Shown here: piece after piece, positions 1-5,326 of the stretch
Layout: every line of letters begins with the position of its first letter
How positions within the stretch are numbered: the first letter of the stretch is position 1
Origin: Sulfuritalea sp.
GTDB taxonomy: Bacteria > Pseudomonadota > Gammaproteobacteria > Burkholderiales > Rhodocyclaceae
Length of the DNA: 5,326 bases
NCBI GenBank assembly: GCA_021738105.1
Contig: JAIPCS010000211.1
Span: forward strand, 1 to 5,326
Direction of reading: 5' to 3'
Notes under the pieces: model-generated
Told to the model about the DNA's origin: nothing
The model's database searches: none
Seen by the model: the letters and a program-made list of their open reading frames with translations, nothing else
Program-made: the position numbers and the translations under genes

Positions 1-961
1 GTGAAAAAGCGCGGGAATAGCGGGCACCGGCCAGCGCCGGAATCATCGCCGAGCCCTCGCGGATATTCCGGTCGACTTCCTCGACGGTAGGGCCGACGTG
101 GTCCAGATCGCTGATGCGGGTCGACGTGGTGCCGAGCAGGGATACGGTTCTTCCCGGTACCAGAATGTCGCCGTCGCCCGGAAGTCGCAGCCGGTTGACC
201 ACGTGATGCGTCATCCGGTCATGATTGACGAGGATGGTTCCCTTCGAATAGAGCAGATCAACGTCGCAGCAACCGGCCATGCGGGCGATGTTCATTGCCC
301 ACGCCCCACCGGCATTGACAAACTGCTTTGCCCGGATCGTCACCTTGGCATGGCTGCGATTGTCGCGACAGATGGCGGCATGGATCTCGCCATCCAGCTT
401 TTCGAAGCCCAGCACTTCCGTATGCGGGCGATAGATGCTGCCGTTGGCGAGATGGGCATGATCGACATGCCCCACGGCCAGATGGAAGGGATCGACCGTG
501 GCATCGTCAACCCGATAGGCCCTGAACAACTTTTCCGAAAGCTGAGGTTCGAGCTTTCTCGCCTCGCTCACGCTCAGTTCCTCGCAGGGTATTCCCGCCT
601 GGGCGCAGCGTTCCGGAAAGTCTGCAGCAAATTCGGGATCGTCTCCTTCGACGGCGACGAACAGCCCCCCTGTCTGTTCGATGCACTGGGGAGCCATCCG
701 CTTGAGAATCCGGTTTTCCTGCTGGCATTCGCGGGCTGCCTCGGGATCGGTGGCGACATAGCGGGCACCCGAATGCAGCAGGCCGTGATTGCCGCCCGAG
801 GCCCCGGCACACAGGTCGTGCCGGTCGATGAGCATGACCTGAATGCCGCGCAGCGCGAGATCGCGCATGACTCCGGCGCCGGTCACCCCGCCGCCGATGA
901 TCAGCACTTCGGTTTCAATGATCGTGTCAGCCGCAGTCACCTTGATGTCCGTGGGGCTCAT
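1..961 (-). CDS. glpA: Anaerobic glycerol-3-phosphate dehydrogenase subunit A-like FAD oxidoreductase (partial, C-terminus outside window)
   Basis: I read 320 residues, MSPTDIKVTA onwards, open without a stop to the left edge; E. coli GlpA is about 540 residues, so roughly the last 40% is missing. A FAD-binding Rossmann motif lies at residues 21-30 (IIGGGVTGAG), followed by the GlpA/GlpD substrate-domain signature NHGLLHSGARY at 58-68. Other GlpA-type blocks are VDDATVDPF (151-159), NAGGAWA (216-222) and DILVPGRTVSLLGTTSTRI (265-283). The family oxidises sn-glycerol 3-phosphate to dihydroxyacetone phosphate, passing electrons through an iron-sulfur partner to quinone under anaerobic conditions. 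The start at 961 has a Shine-Dalgarno AAAGGA eight bases upstream. It follows the iron-sulfur gene by 28 bases, so the two are very likely co-transcribed. The GlpA family assignment is strong. The exact substrate is inferred, because no glpB, glpK or glpF is visible and the partner is not a typical GlpC. Confidence 0.88.
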   Translation of the reverse strand, partial: MSPTDIKVTAADTIIETEVLIIGGGVTGAGVMRDLALRGIQVMLIDRHDLCAGASGGNHGLLHSGARYVATDPEAARECQQENRILKRMAPQCIEQTGGLFVAVEGDDPEFAADFPERCAQAGIPCEELSVSEARKLEPQLSEKLFRAYRVDDATVDPFHLAVGHVDHAHLANGSIYRPHTEVLGFEKLDGEIHAAICRDNRSHAKVTIRAKQFVNAGGAWAMNIARMAGCCDVDLLYSKGTILVNHDRMTHHVVNRLRLPGDGDILVPGRTVSLLGTTSTRISDLDHVGPTVEEVDRNIREGSAMIPALAGARYSRAFS

Positions 962-989
962 GGTCCGGGTCCTTTGTCCTGCGCCGCGA

Positions 990-2270
990 TCAGTCGATCA
1001 GGGCCAGAAGGTCTGGCCCCAGGTACTTGCGCTCTTTCGGCCCGAGTATGCCGAGCGAGAGGCAGATCAATGTCCAGAAATGCACCACGCCATAGTGTCC
1101 GCCGTAGAAATGACCGATGTCATCCATCTGCGAATGACAGTTGTGGCAGGGCGTGAGGACGTAGGCGGCACCGGTGGCGGCGATCTGATCGAATTTGCGC
1201 TTGCCGTAGGTGCGGCGATGCTCGGTCATGCCCGCCTGCAGAAATCCGCCACCACCACCGCAGCAGTAATTGGCGCTGCGATTCGGCTGCATGTCGATAA
1301 AATTTTCCTCGCCGACCAGGGTCCTGACCACGAATCGCATGTCCTCGGCGATGGCATCGCCATAGGATTTGCGCACGATCATGCAGGGATCCTGCACGGT
1401 GAACTTGATGCCCCGCGTGTTCCAGCGGTCATTGATCGGCAACTTGCCTTCACGTATCCACCGGGCATACCATGTGATCAGGCTATCCAGTTCGAAATGC
1501 GCATCCAGACCGAAGCGTTCGATGCCCTGCCACATGGTGTAGTAGCTGTGGCCGCACTCGGTGTTCAGCCACACTTTGCAACCCAGTGCATTGACCGCAT
1601 CGACGCGTGTCTTGATAACGTCGTGCCAGGCCTCTTCGTCGCCGGTAAACATGCAGAAATTCTCCGCCGCCCAGCCTTTGGATGAATACGTCCATTGCGC
1701 GCCGACAAGATCGAAAATCTTCCACAGCGGCACCATCTCTTCCGGCTCACCCATGGGTTCGCGCGAGTTCTGGTTGACGAAGAAGTGTGCGCCCGACTTG
1801 TCCATCGGCGCCTGAAGATGGGCGAAAGCCGGCTGTTCGGCGTGGACTTCTTCCAGCACATCTTCGACGACGAAGACAAAATCGTCCGGTCGCATGCCCA
1901 TTGCGCTGGTCGATTCATTCAGACGTGCAAGTTTGCAGGACTGGGCGATCCCCTTCGGCCTCTTGTCAGCGGGCCAGTTGCCGCGGGCCAGAAAGACCAG
2001 TTGCGAGATATCGATGCTCATCGGGCAGACATACTGGCAACGCTTGCACTGGGTGCAACTCCAGACCCACGGCGTGGTCGACAATTCCTCGTCCATGCCG
2101 AGCATGGCCATGCGGATGAACTTGCGCGGATCCATGTTTTCGATGCCCGAGGCCGGGCACCCCGATGAACAGAGCCCGCAGGTCAGACAAGCGTCGAAAT
2201 CGGCACCCTTCGGCAGCAGCTCCAGGGCTGCTTCCTTGAAGTTGATGGTGACCGTCGGAGATTCCGTCAT
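990..2270 (-). CDS. HdrBC-type (HdrD/DsrK/TmcB-like) iron-sulfur protein, probable electron-transfer partner of the GlpA-like subunit
   Basis: This is a 426-residue cytoplasmic-type protein with no signal peptide or clear membrane helix. The N-terminal HdrC-like half has two cubane 4Fe-4S motifs, CLTCGLCSSGCP (Cys 28, 31, 34, 38) and CTQCKRCQYVCP (Cys 72, 75, 78, 82). The C-terminal HdrB-like half has one complete CCG motif: Cys296, Cys336-Cys337 in YCCGGGGG, and Cys375-x2-Cys378 in PCHNC. An earlier, degenerate copy keeps Cys206, Cys231 and Cys239 but has Glu238-Cys239 where a Cys pair is expected. Such proteins relay electrons between a flavoprotein and quinone, thiol or other iron-sulfur carriers. 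It is first in the operon, 28 bases ahead of the glpA-like gene. GlpC has the same broad plan, but the spacing and C-terminus here look closer to HdrD/DsrK/TmcB. The ATG at 2270 is chosen because conserved-looking sequence begins just after it; the in-frame ATG at 2357 would add 29 uncharacteristic residues and sits at the predicted transcript start. No good Shine-Dalgarno is seen, only GGGTAAG rather far upstream. The substrate is unknown. Confidence 0.88.
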   Translation of the reverse strand: MTESPTVTINFKEAALELLPKGADFDACLTCGLCSSGCPASGIENMDPRKFIRMAMLGMDEELSTTPWVWSCTQCKRCQYVCPMSIDISQLVFLARGNWPADKRPKGIAQSCKLARLNESTSAMGMRPDDFVFVVEDVLEEVHAEQPAFAHLQAPMDKSGAHFFVNQNSREPMGEPEEMVPLWKIFDLVGAQWTYSSKGWAAENFCMFTGDEEAWHDVIKTRVDAVNALGCKVWLNTECGHSYYTMWQGIERFGLDAHFELDSLITWYARWIREGKLPINDRWNTRGIKFTVQDPCMIVRKSYGDAIAEDMRFVVRTLVGEENFIDMQPNRSANYCCGGGGGFLQAGMTEHRRTYGKRKFDQIAATGAAYVLTPCHNCHSQMDDIGHFYGGHYGVVHFWTLICLSLGILGPKERKYLGPDLLALID

Positions 2271-2355
2271 GGCATGTCTGCTTACCCGGATTCCATCCGG
2301 AGCATTCCAGTGTTCGTCGACTCCCGTTGACGAACCAAACCGCCAGCAGGAATGC
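2271..2355 (-). promoter_or_regulatory. Inverted-repeat-rich 5' leader of the iron-sulfur/glpA operon
   Basis: Three perfect inverted repeats fill the leader. GCATTCC (2302-2308) pairs with GGAATGC (2349-2355). Nested inside it, GTTCGTC (2312-2318) pairs with GACGAAC (2329-2335) around a 10-base loop. Next to the start codon, CCGGAT (2286-2291) pairs with ATCCGG (2295-2300) around three bases. In the minus-strand RNA this gives a two-storey stem-loop followed by a short hairpin that ends 15 bases before the ATG at 2270. It could be a structured regulatory leader. Alternatively the GTTCGTC...GACGAAC dyad could be a DNA operator: its TTCG/CGAA cores recall DeoR/GlpR-type sites, although the spacing differs from the E. 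coli GlpR operator. The repeats are directly visible; any function is inferred. Confidence 0.45.
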
Positions 2356-2365
2356 ATCGCAGTCG

Positions 2366-2371
2366 ATACTA
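2366..2371 (-). promoter_or_regulatory. Candidate -10 element of the FNR-dependent promoter for the iron-sulfur/glpA operon
   Basis: On the minus strand this reads TAGTAT, four of six matches to TATAAT, and it starts 21 bases after the FNR-type box. That puts transcription start near 2358-2359 and the box centre at about -41.5, the standard class II activator arrangement in which no good -35 is needed. The leader to the ATG at 2270 would be about 88 bases. Confidence 0.5.
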
Positions 2372-2392
2372 AGCCGATCTGATGGAACGGGC

Positions 2393-2406
2393 TTGATCCG
2401 CGTCAA
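2393..2406 (-). promoter_or_regulatory. FNR/ANR/DNR-type binding site
   Basis: The sequence TTGATCCGCGTCAA has the two half-sites TTGAT and GTCAA separated by four bases, matching nine of ten defined positions of the FNR consensus TTGAT-N4-ATCAA. It is of the kind recognised by ANR/DNR proteins in pseudomonads and betaproteobacteria. Spacing to a -10 on the minus strand fits activation of the iron-sulfur/glpA operon under low oxygen (or by NO, if a DNR-type regulator acts). In the plus direction no suitable -10 lies at the matching distance, and the moaA promoter is about 250 bases away. The site is nearly palindromic, so the strand is assigned from spacing. Confidence 0.75.
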
Positions 2407-2602
2407 TCACATCGACATATTCCTGGAGTCGTTCAGGCGACAAATCCAAGCGGCTCGTGACGCCCCCCCCAGCGTCTAGCCTGAAACCAGCCGCCACCAG
2501 CGTTCAAGCACTGTCGCATGGACGCGGCGATAGTCGATGCCGAAGCCCATGTTGCCACTGCCGTCAAGCCGGCTCAGGTTCGCGAATTATTGAACCACAA
2601 GC
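2407..2602. other. Intergenic stretch with no recognised element
   Basis: This is the middle of the divergent region between the redox operon and moaA. I see no convincing gene, RNA or operator. An ATG at 2518 is in frame with moaA and would extend it by 59 residues, but the extension has no family-like sequence. A run of eight C occurs at 2463-2470. I find no recognisable molybdenum cofactor riboswitch. Confidence 0.5.
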
Positions 2603-2640
2603 GGAATATGCAAGGCCATGTTTCGCCTGGCCAAAATTCC
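2603..2640. repeat. Two-tier inverted repeat upstream of the moaA promoter
   Basis: GGAAT (2603-2607) is complementary to ATTCC (2636-2640), and inside it GGCCA (2614-2618) is complementary to TGGCC (2628-2632) around a nine-base loop. Its right edge lies 15 bases before the putative -35 of moaA, so it could be an operator for a molybdate or redox regulator, or a leader hairpin if transcription starts further upstream. It is short enough to be chance. Confidence 0.25.
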
Positions 2641-2655
2641 ACCTTGCCGCAGGTG

Positions 2656-2684
2656 TTGTCTGGATCGCCGGGCCGGCTTATAGT
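2656..2684 (+). promoter_or_regulatory. Candidate sigma70-type promoter of moaA-moeA
   Basis: TTGTCT (2656-2661, four of six to TTGACA) and TATAGT (2679-2684, five of six to TATAAT) are separated by the optimal 17 bases. Transcription would start near 2691, only a few bases before the moaA ATG at 2695, giving a very short or absent leader. Confidence 0.5.
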
Positions 2685-2694
2685 CGGGACCCTT

Positions 2695-3792
2695 ATGGAG
2701 CCGAACTCCCGCATTATCCCTATCGCCAACCAGCTCAAGGCCGCCGTGCAGCCGACGGATCTGGCTGCGACACCGCTCGACGGCAGCCTCGCCGACAAAC
2801 GCGGCCGACGGGTACGCGATCTGCGCATTTCCGTCACCGACCGCTGCAATTTCCGCTGCGTGTATTGCATGCCGAAAGCCGTGTTCGACCATGATTACGC
2901 GTTTCTGCCGCGCACCGATCTGCTGTCCTTCGAGGAGATCGTTCGCATCGCGCGCATTTTCGTCGATCAGGGGGTTGAAAAGATCCGTATCACGGGCGGC
3001 GAACCCTTGTTGCGCAGGCATATCGAAAACCTCATCGAGCAGCTGGCCCGACTGCCGGTGGAACTGACGCTGACCACCAATGGCTCGCTGCTGGTGAAGA
3101 AGGCGCGGGCGCTACGCGACGCCGGCCTGCATCGCGTCACGGTCAGCCTCGACGGTCTCGACGATGCCGTCTTCAAGCGCATGAACGATGTCGATTATCC
3201 GGTCAGCGATGTGCTCGACGGTATCGCTGCCGCCGCCGCCGCGGGGCTCGCACCGATCAAGGTGAATTGTGTGGTCAAACGCGGCAGCAACGACGACCAG
3301 ATCCTGCCGCTGGCGCGCCACTTTCGCCACAGCGGCCATATCCTGCGTTTCATCGAATTCATGGATGTCGGCGCTTCCAATGGTTGGCGCATGGACGAAG
3401 TACTGCCTTCGGCCGAGATCATCGCCCGCATTCATGCCGAATTTCCGCTGCAAGCCATCGACGCCAACTATCCGGGCGAAGTCGCCGGCCGCTGGCGCTA
3501 TCTGGATGGCGGCGGCGAGATCGGCGTGATTTCTTCGGTGACGCAGGCCTTCTGTTCCAGTTGCACGCGCATCCGCCTGTCCACCGAAGGCCAGCTCTAC
3601 ACCTGCCTGTTCGCCCAGGGCGGCCACGATTTGCGTGCGCTGCTGCGCGAAGGCGCCAATGATGAAACACTGCAGAAGCTCATCGCCCACGTATGGCGCG
3701 GGCGGGATGACCGCTATTCAGAGATTCGCAGCGCCGCCACCGCCCTGCCGCACGGCGCGGCCAAAATTGAAATGTCCTATATCGGCGGCTAG
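2695..3792 (+). CDS. moaA: GTP 3',8-cyclase MoaA (molybdenum cofactor biosynthesis, radical SAM)
   Basis: MoaA turns GTP into 3',8-cyclo-7,8-dihydro-GTP, which MoaC converts to cyclic pyranopterin monophosphate, the first molybdenum cofactor intermediate; it acts in the cytoplasm. The 365-residue protein has the radical SAM cluster motif CNFRCVYC (Cys51, Cys55, Cys58), the SAM-binding GGEP at 101-104, the C-terminal second cluster Cys287-x2-Cys290-x13-Cys304, and the conserved Gly-Gly end (SYIGG). Length and order are standard and nothing is missing. I prefer the ATG at 2695, because [13 protein letters not shown] resembles other MoaA starts; its only Shine-Dalgarno is a weak GGGA. The alternative GTG at 2746 has AAGG five bases upstream and would give 348 residues. 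The longer frame from 2518 is unlikely. It is first in a moaA-moeA operon and divergent from the FNR-boxed redox operon. Confidence 0.96.
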   Translation: MEPNSRIIPIANQLKAAVQPTDLAATPLDGSLADKRGRRVRDLRISVTDRCNFRCVYCMPKAVFDHDYAFLPRTDLLSFEEIVRIARIFVDQGVEKIRITGGEPLLRRHIENLIEQLARLPVELTLTTNGSLLVKKARALRDAGLHRVTVSLDGLDDAVFKRMNDVDYPVSDVLDGIAAAAAAGLAPIKVNCVVKRGSNDDQILPLARHFRHSGHILRFIEFMDVGASNGWRMDEVLPSAEIIARIHAEFPLQAIDANYPGEVAGRWRYLDGGGEIGVISSVTQAFCSSCTRIRLSTEGQLYTCLFAQGGHDLRALLREGANDETLQKLIAHVWRGRDDRYSEIRSAATALPHGAAKIEMSYIGG

Positions 3793-3801
3793 CCCGTCGC
3801 A

Positions 3802-5097
3802 ATGCTCCACGCCATGACCTCGATACTTCAGACCCTCTCCTGCGCCGACAACTACGACCCGAATTCGCTGCCGGTCGACCGCGCCCGCCAACTCATTCTC
3901 GATCTGCTCAGCCCGGTCGTCGGCCACGAGCGTGTCTTCGTTCGCCAGGCGCTGGACCGCGTGCTGGCGGAGGACGTGATCTCGCCCATCGACGTGCCGA
4001 CCCACGACAACTCGGCAATGGATGGCTGGGCGCTGCGCTTTGACGATCTCGCCACGACCGGCGAAACCCGGTTGAACAACGTCGGTACCGCCTTCGCCGG
4101 ACGCGCCTTCGAAGGAAAACTCGGCGCTGGCGAGACGGTGAGAATCATGACCGGTGCGGTCCTGCCGCAGGATGCGGATTGCGTGGTGATCCAGGAAGTG
4201 GTCCGCGTCGAAGACGCCAACGTCATCATCCCGCCGGGGCAGCGCCGTGATCAGAACACACGGCGTGCCGGCGAAGATCTGCAAGCCGGCAAACCGGCCA
4301 TCCCGGCCGGCAGGAAGTTGCGCCCGGCCGAGATCGGCATCATCGCCTCGCTGGGGATCGCCGAACTTTCAATCCGCCGCCGGGTTCGCGTCGCCGTGTT
4401 TTCCACCGGCGACGAGTTGTGCTCGATCGGCGCCCCGCTCGCTCCCGGCGCCGTGTATGACAGCAACCGCTACACCCTCTGGGGCATGCTCACCCGCCTG
4501 GGCTGCGACGTCATCGACATGGGCGTGGTCAAGGACGATCCCGCCGTGCTTGAGGCGGCTTTTCGCGAAGCCGCCGGCTGCGCCGACGCCATCATCACCA
4601 GTGGCGGCGTCTCGGTCGGCGAAGCGGATTTCATCAAGCAGTTGATGGCCCAGCTCGGCGAAGTCGCCTTCTGGAAGATCGCCATGAAGCCCGGCCGCCC
4701 GATGGCCTTCGGCCGCATCCAGCCCGACGGCGAAGACACACCCGGCGCCTGGCTGTTCGGCCTGCCCGGCAATCCAGTCGCGGTGATGGTGACCTTCTAC
4801 CAGTTCGTGCTGCCGGCGATTCTCAAACTGGCCGGAGTCGATCCCGTCAAACTGGTTCCAGGCTTCCCCGCGCGCTGCACCGAGGCGATGAAAAAAGGCC
4901 GTGGCCGCACTGAATTCCAGCGCGGTATCCTGTTCCAGGAAAATGGCGAATGGTGCGTGCGCCCCACCGGCGCGCAAGGCTCCGGCGTGCTGCGCTCGAT
5001 GGCCGACGCCGACTGTTTCATCGTGCTCGAACACAATCGCGAAAAAGTCGGCGCTGGCGACACGGTGATGGTGCAACTGATGAACGGGCTGGTGTAG
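3802..5097 (+). CDS. moeA: Molybdopterin molybdenumtransferase MoeA
   Basis: MoeA inserts molybdate into adenylylated molybdopterin, the last general step of molybdenum cofactor synthesis; the adenylylation partner (MogA or equivalent) is not in this window. The 431-residue reading shows the full family order: an N-terminal domain with DNSAMDGWA (69-77), MTGAVLP (116-122), the MoCF/MPT-binding domain with STGDEL (201-206) and TSGGVSVGEADF (266-277), then KPGRPMAFG (296-304), GLPGNPVAV (320-328) and a beta-rich C-terminal domain. Length is near the usual 400-430. It starts nine bases after moaA stops and is probably translationally coupled, since neither possible start has a good Shine-Dalgarno. 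The ATG at 3814 (MTSILQ..., 427 residues) is an equally plausible start; I keep 3802 because it is nearer the moaA stop. Confidence 0.95.
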   Translation: MLHAMTSILQTLSCADNYDPNSLPVDRARQLILDLLSPVVGHERVFVRQALDRVLAEDVISPIDVPTHDNSAMDGWALRFDDLATTGETRLNNVGTAFAGRAFEGKLGAGETVRIMTGAVLPQDADCVVIQEVVRVEDANVIIPPGQRRDQNTRRAGEDLQAGKPAIPAGRKLRPAEIGIIASLGIAELSIRRRVRVAVFSTGDELCSIGAPLAPGAVYDSNRYTLWGMLTRLGCDVIDMGVVKDDPAVLEAAFREAAGCADAIITSGGVSVGEADFIKQLMAQLGEVAFWKIAMKPGRPMAFGRIQPDGEDTPGAWLFGLPGNPVAVMVTFYQFVLPAILKLAGVDPVKLVPGFPARCTEAMKKGRGRTEFQRGILFQENGEWCVRPTGAQGSGVLRSMADADCFIVLEHNREKVGAGDTVMVQLMNGLV

Positions 5098-5107
5098 CCC
5101 GACACGT

Positions 5108-5326
5108 TCATTCCGCCGGATCGGCGTGACGGCCTTCTCCCCGCACGCGTTTGAGCCCGCCATCGATGTCGGACAAACGGATGCCCATCGCCACCACCGC
5201 CGACTTACCCGGCCTGAGCACACTCGTCAGCACAATCACGCGGGCAAATTCTGTTTGCTGCACCTCGCCCGCCACGCGCACATTGCGCTGCGCCACGGGA
5301 CTTCGATTGATCACCCGCAGGCCGAT
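5108..5326 (-). CDS. C-terminal fragment of an unrecognised protein (start outside window)
   Basis: The last 72 residues of a minus-strand reading frame are open to the right edge and end at a TGA whose complement is at 5108-5110. Codons are GC-rich at the third position, as in the neighbouring genes, which supports real coding. The visible part is rich in alternating hydrophobic residues (for example RVIVLTSVL and KSAVVAMGIRL), suggesting beta strands, and ends in a charged tail (KRVRGEGRHADPAE). I see no catalytic motif and do not recognise the family. It converges on moeA with a ten-base gap. A GTG at 5314 could in principle start a 68-residue protein, but the frame continuing past the edge makes a truncated larger gene more likely. 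Confidence 0.55.
   Translation of the reverse strand: MGLRVINRSPVAQRNVRVAGEVQQTEFARVIVLTSVLRPGKSAVVAMGIRLSDIDGGLKRVRGEGRHADPAE

Noticed and set aside
98..1156. Long plus-strand open frame (352 codons) opposite glpA and the end of the iron-sulfur gene
   Set aside because: It lies in exact codon register with the minus-strand glpA-like gene, whose protein has clear family motifs; the plus reading has none. It is a high-GC antisense shadow.
843..1685. Plus-strand open frame (280 codons) opposite the iron-sulfur gene
   Set aside because: It is the mirror of the well-supported HdrBC-like gene and has no recognisable motif or promoter.
2463..2470. Run of eight C as a possible phase-variation tract
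   Set aside because: It lies outside any gene and away from the predicted promoters, so a length change would have no obvious effect.
2518..2694. 59-codon N-terminal extension of moaA
   Set aside because: No family-like sequence, and a good promoter (2656-2684) lies inside it; MoaA length is normal without it.
2407..2694. Molybdenum cofactor riboswitch upstream of moaA
   Set aside because: I looked for its conserved stems and could not find them by eye, and the predicted transcript start leaves no leader to contain one.
2457..2894. Plus-strand open frame of 145 codons overlapping the start of moaA
   Set aside because: Overlaps moaA in another frame, arginine- and proline-rich shadow composition, no motif.
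5114..5126. CGCCG-GAT-CGGCG hairpin as a terminator after moeA
   Set aside because: Only five pairs, no T tract on either side, and it lies inside the convergent reading frame.
4369..5223. Minus-strand open frame (284 codons) across moeA
   Set aside because: Antisense shadow of moeA; low-complexity composition and no motif.

Overview
The window is high-GC bacterial DNA, probably from a facultatively anaerobic betaproteobacterium (a Rhodocyclales-type denitrifier is my best guess). This rests on the gene types, the protein style and an exact FNR/ANR/DNR-type box. The taxonomy is an inference and no marker gene is present.

Left part, minus strand (about 1-2406): a two-gene anaerobic redox operon reading leftwards. 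The first gene encodes a 426-residue iron-sulfur protein that joins an HdrC-like ferredoxin half (two 4Fe-4S motifs) to an HdrB-like CCG half. Twenty-eight bases later comes a GlpA-like FAD protein (anaerobic glycerol-3-phosphate dehydrogenase, large subunit), cut by the window edge after 320 residues. The likely unit is a flavoprotein dehydrogenase passing electrons through the iron-sulfur protein to the quinone pool. The operon has a recognisable control region: an FNR-type box (2393-2406) centred about 41.5 bases before a predicted transcription start, a -10 element at 2366-2371, and then a leader of about 88 bases rich in perfect inverted repeats.

Middle (2407-2694): the rest of the divergent intergenic region. 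It holds a two-tier inverted repeat (2603-2640) and a good sigma70-like promoter (2656-2684) that ends only 10 bases before the moaA start codon.

Right part, plus strand (2695-5097): moaA and moeA, nine bases apart, form a molybdenum cofactor operon. MoaA carries out the first step (GTP to the cyclic pyranopterin precursor) and MoeA the last (molybdate insertion). Molybdenum cofactor supply beside an FNR-boxed redox operon fits anaerobic respiration, for example on nitrate.

Right edge (5108-5326, minus strand): the C-terminal 72 residues of an unrecognised protein, convergent with moeA.

I see no RNA genes, mobile elements, CRISPR arrays or long direct repeats. The most notable points are the pairing of GlpA with an HdrD/DsrK-like partner instead of a classical GlpC, and the structured or operator-like leader in front of that operon.
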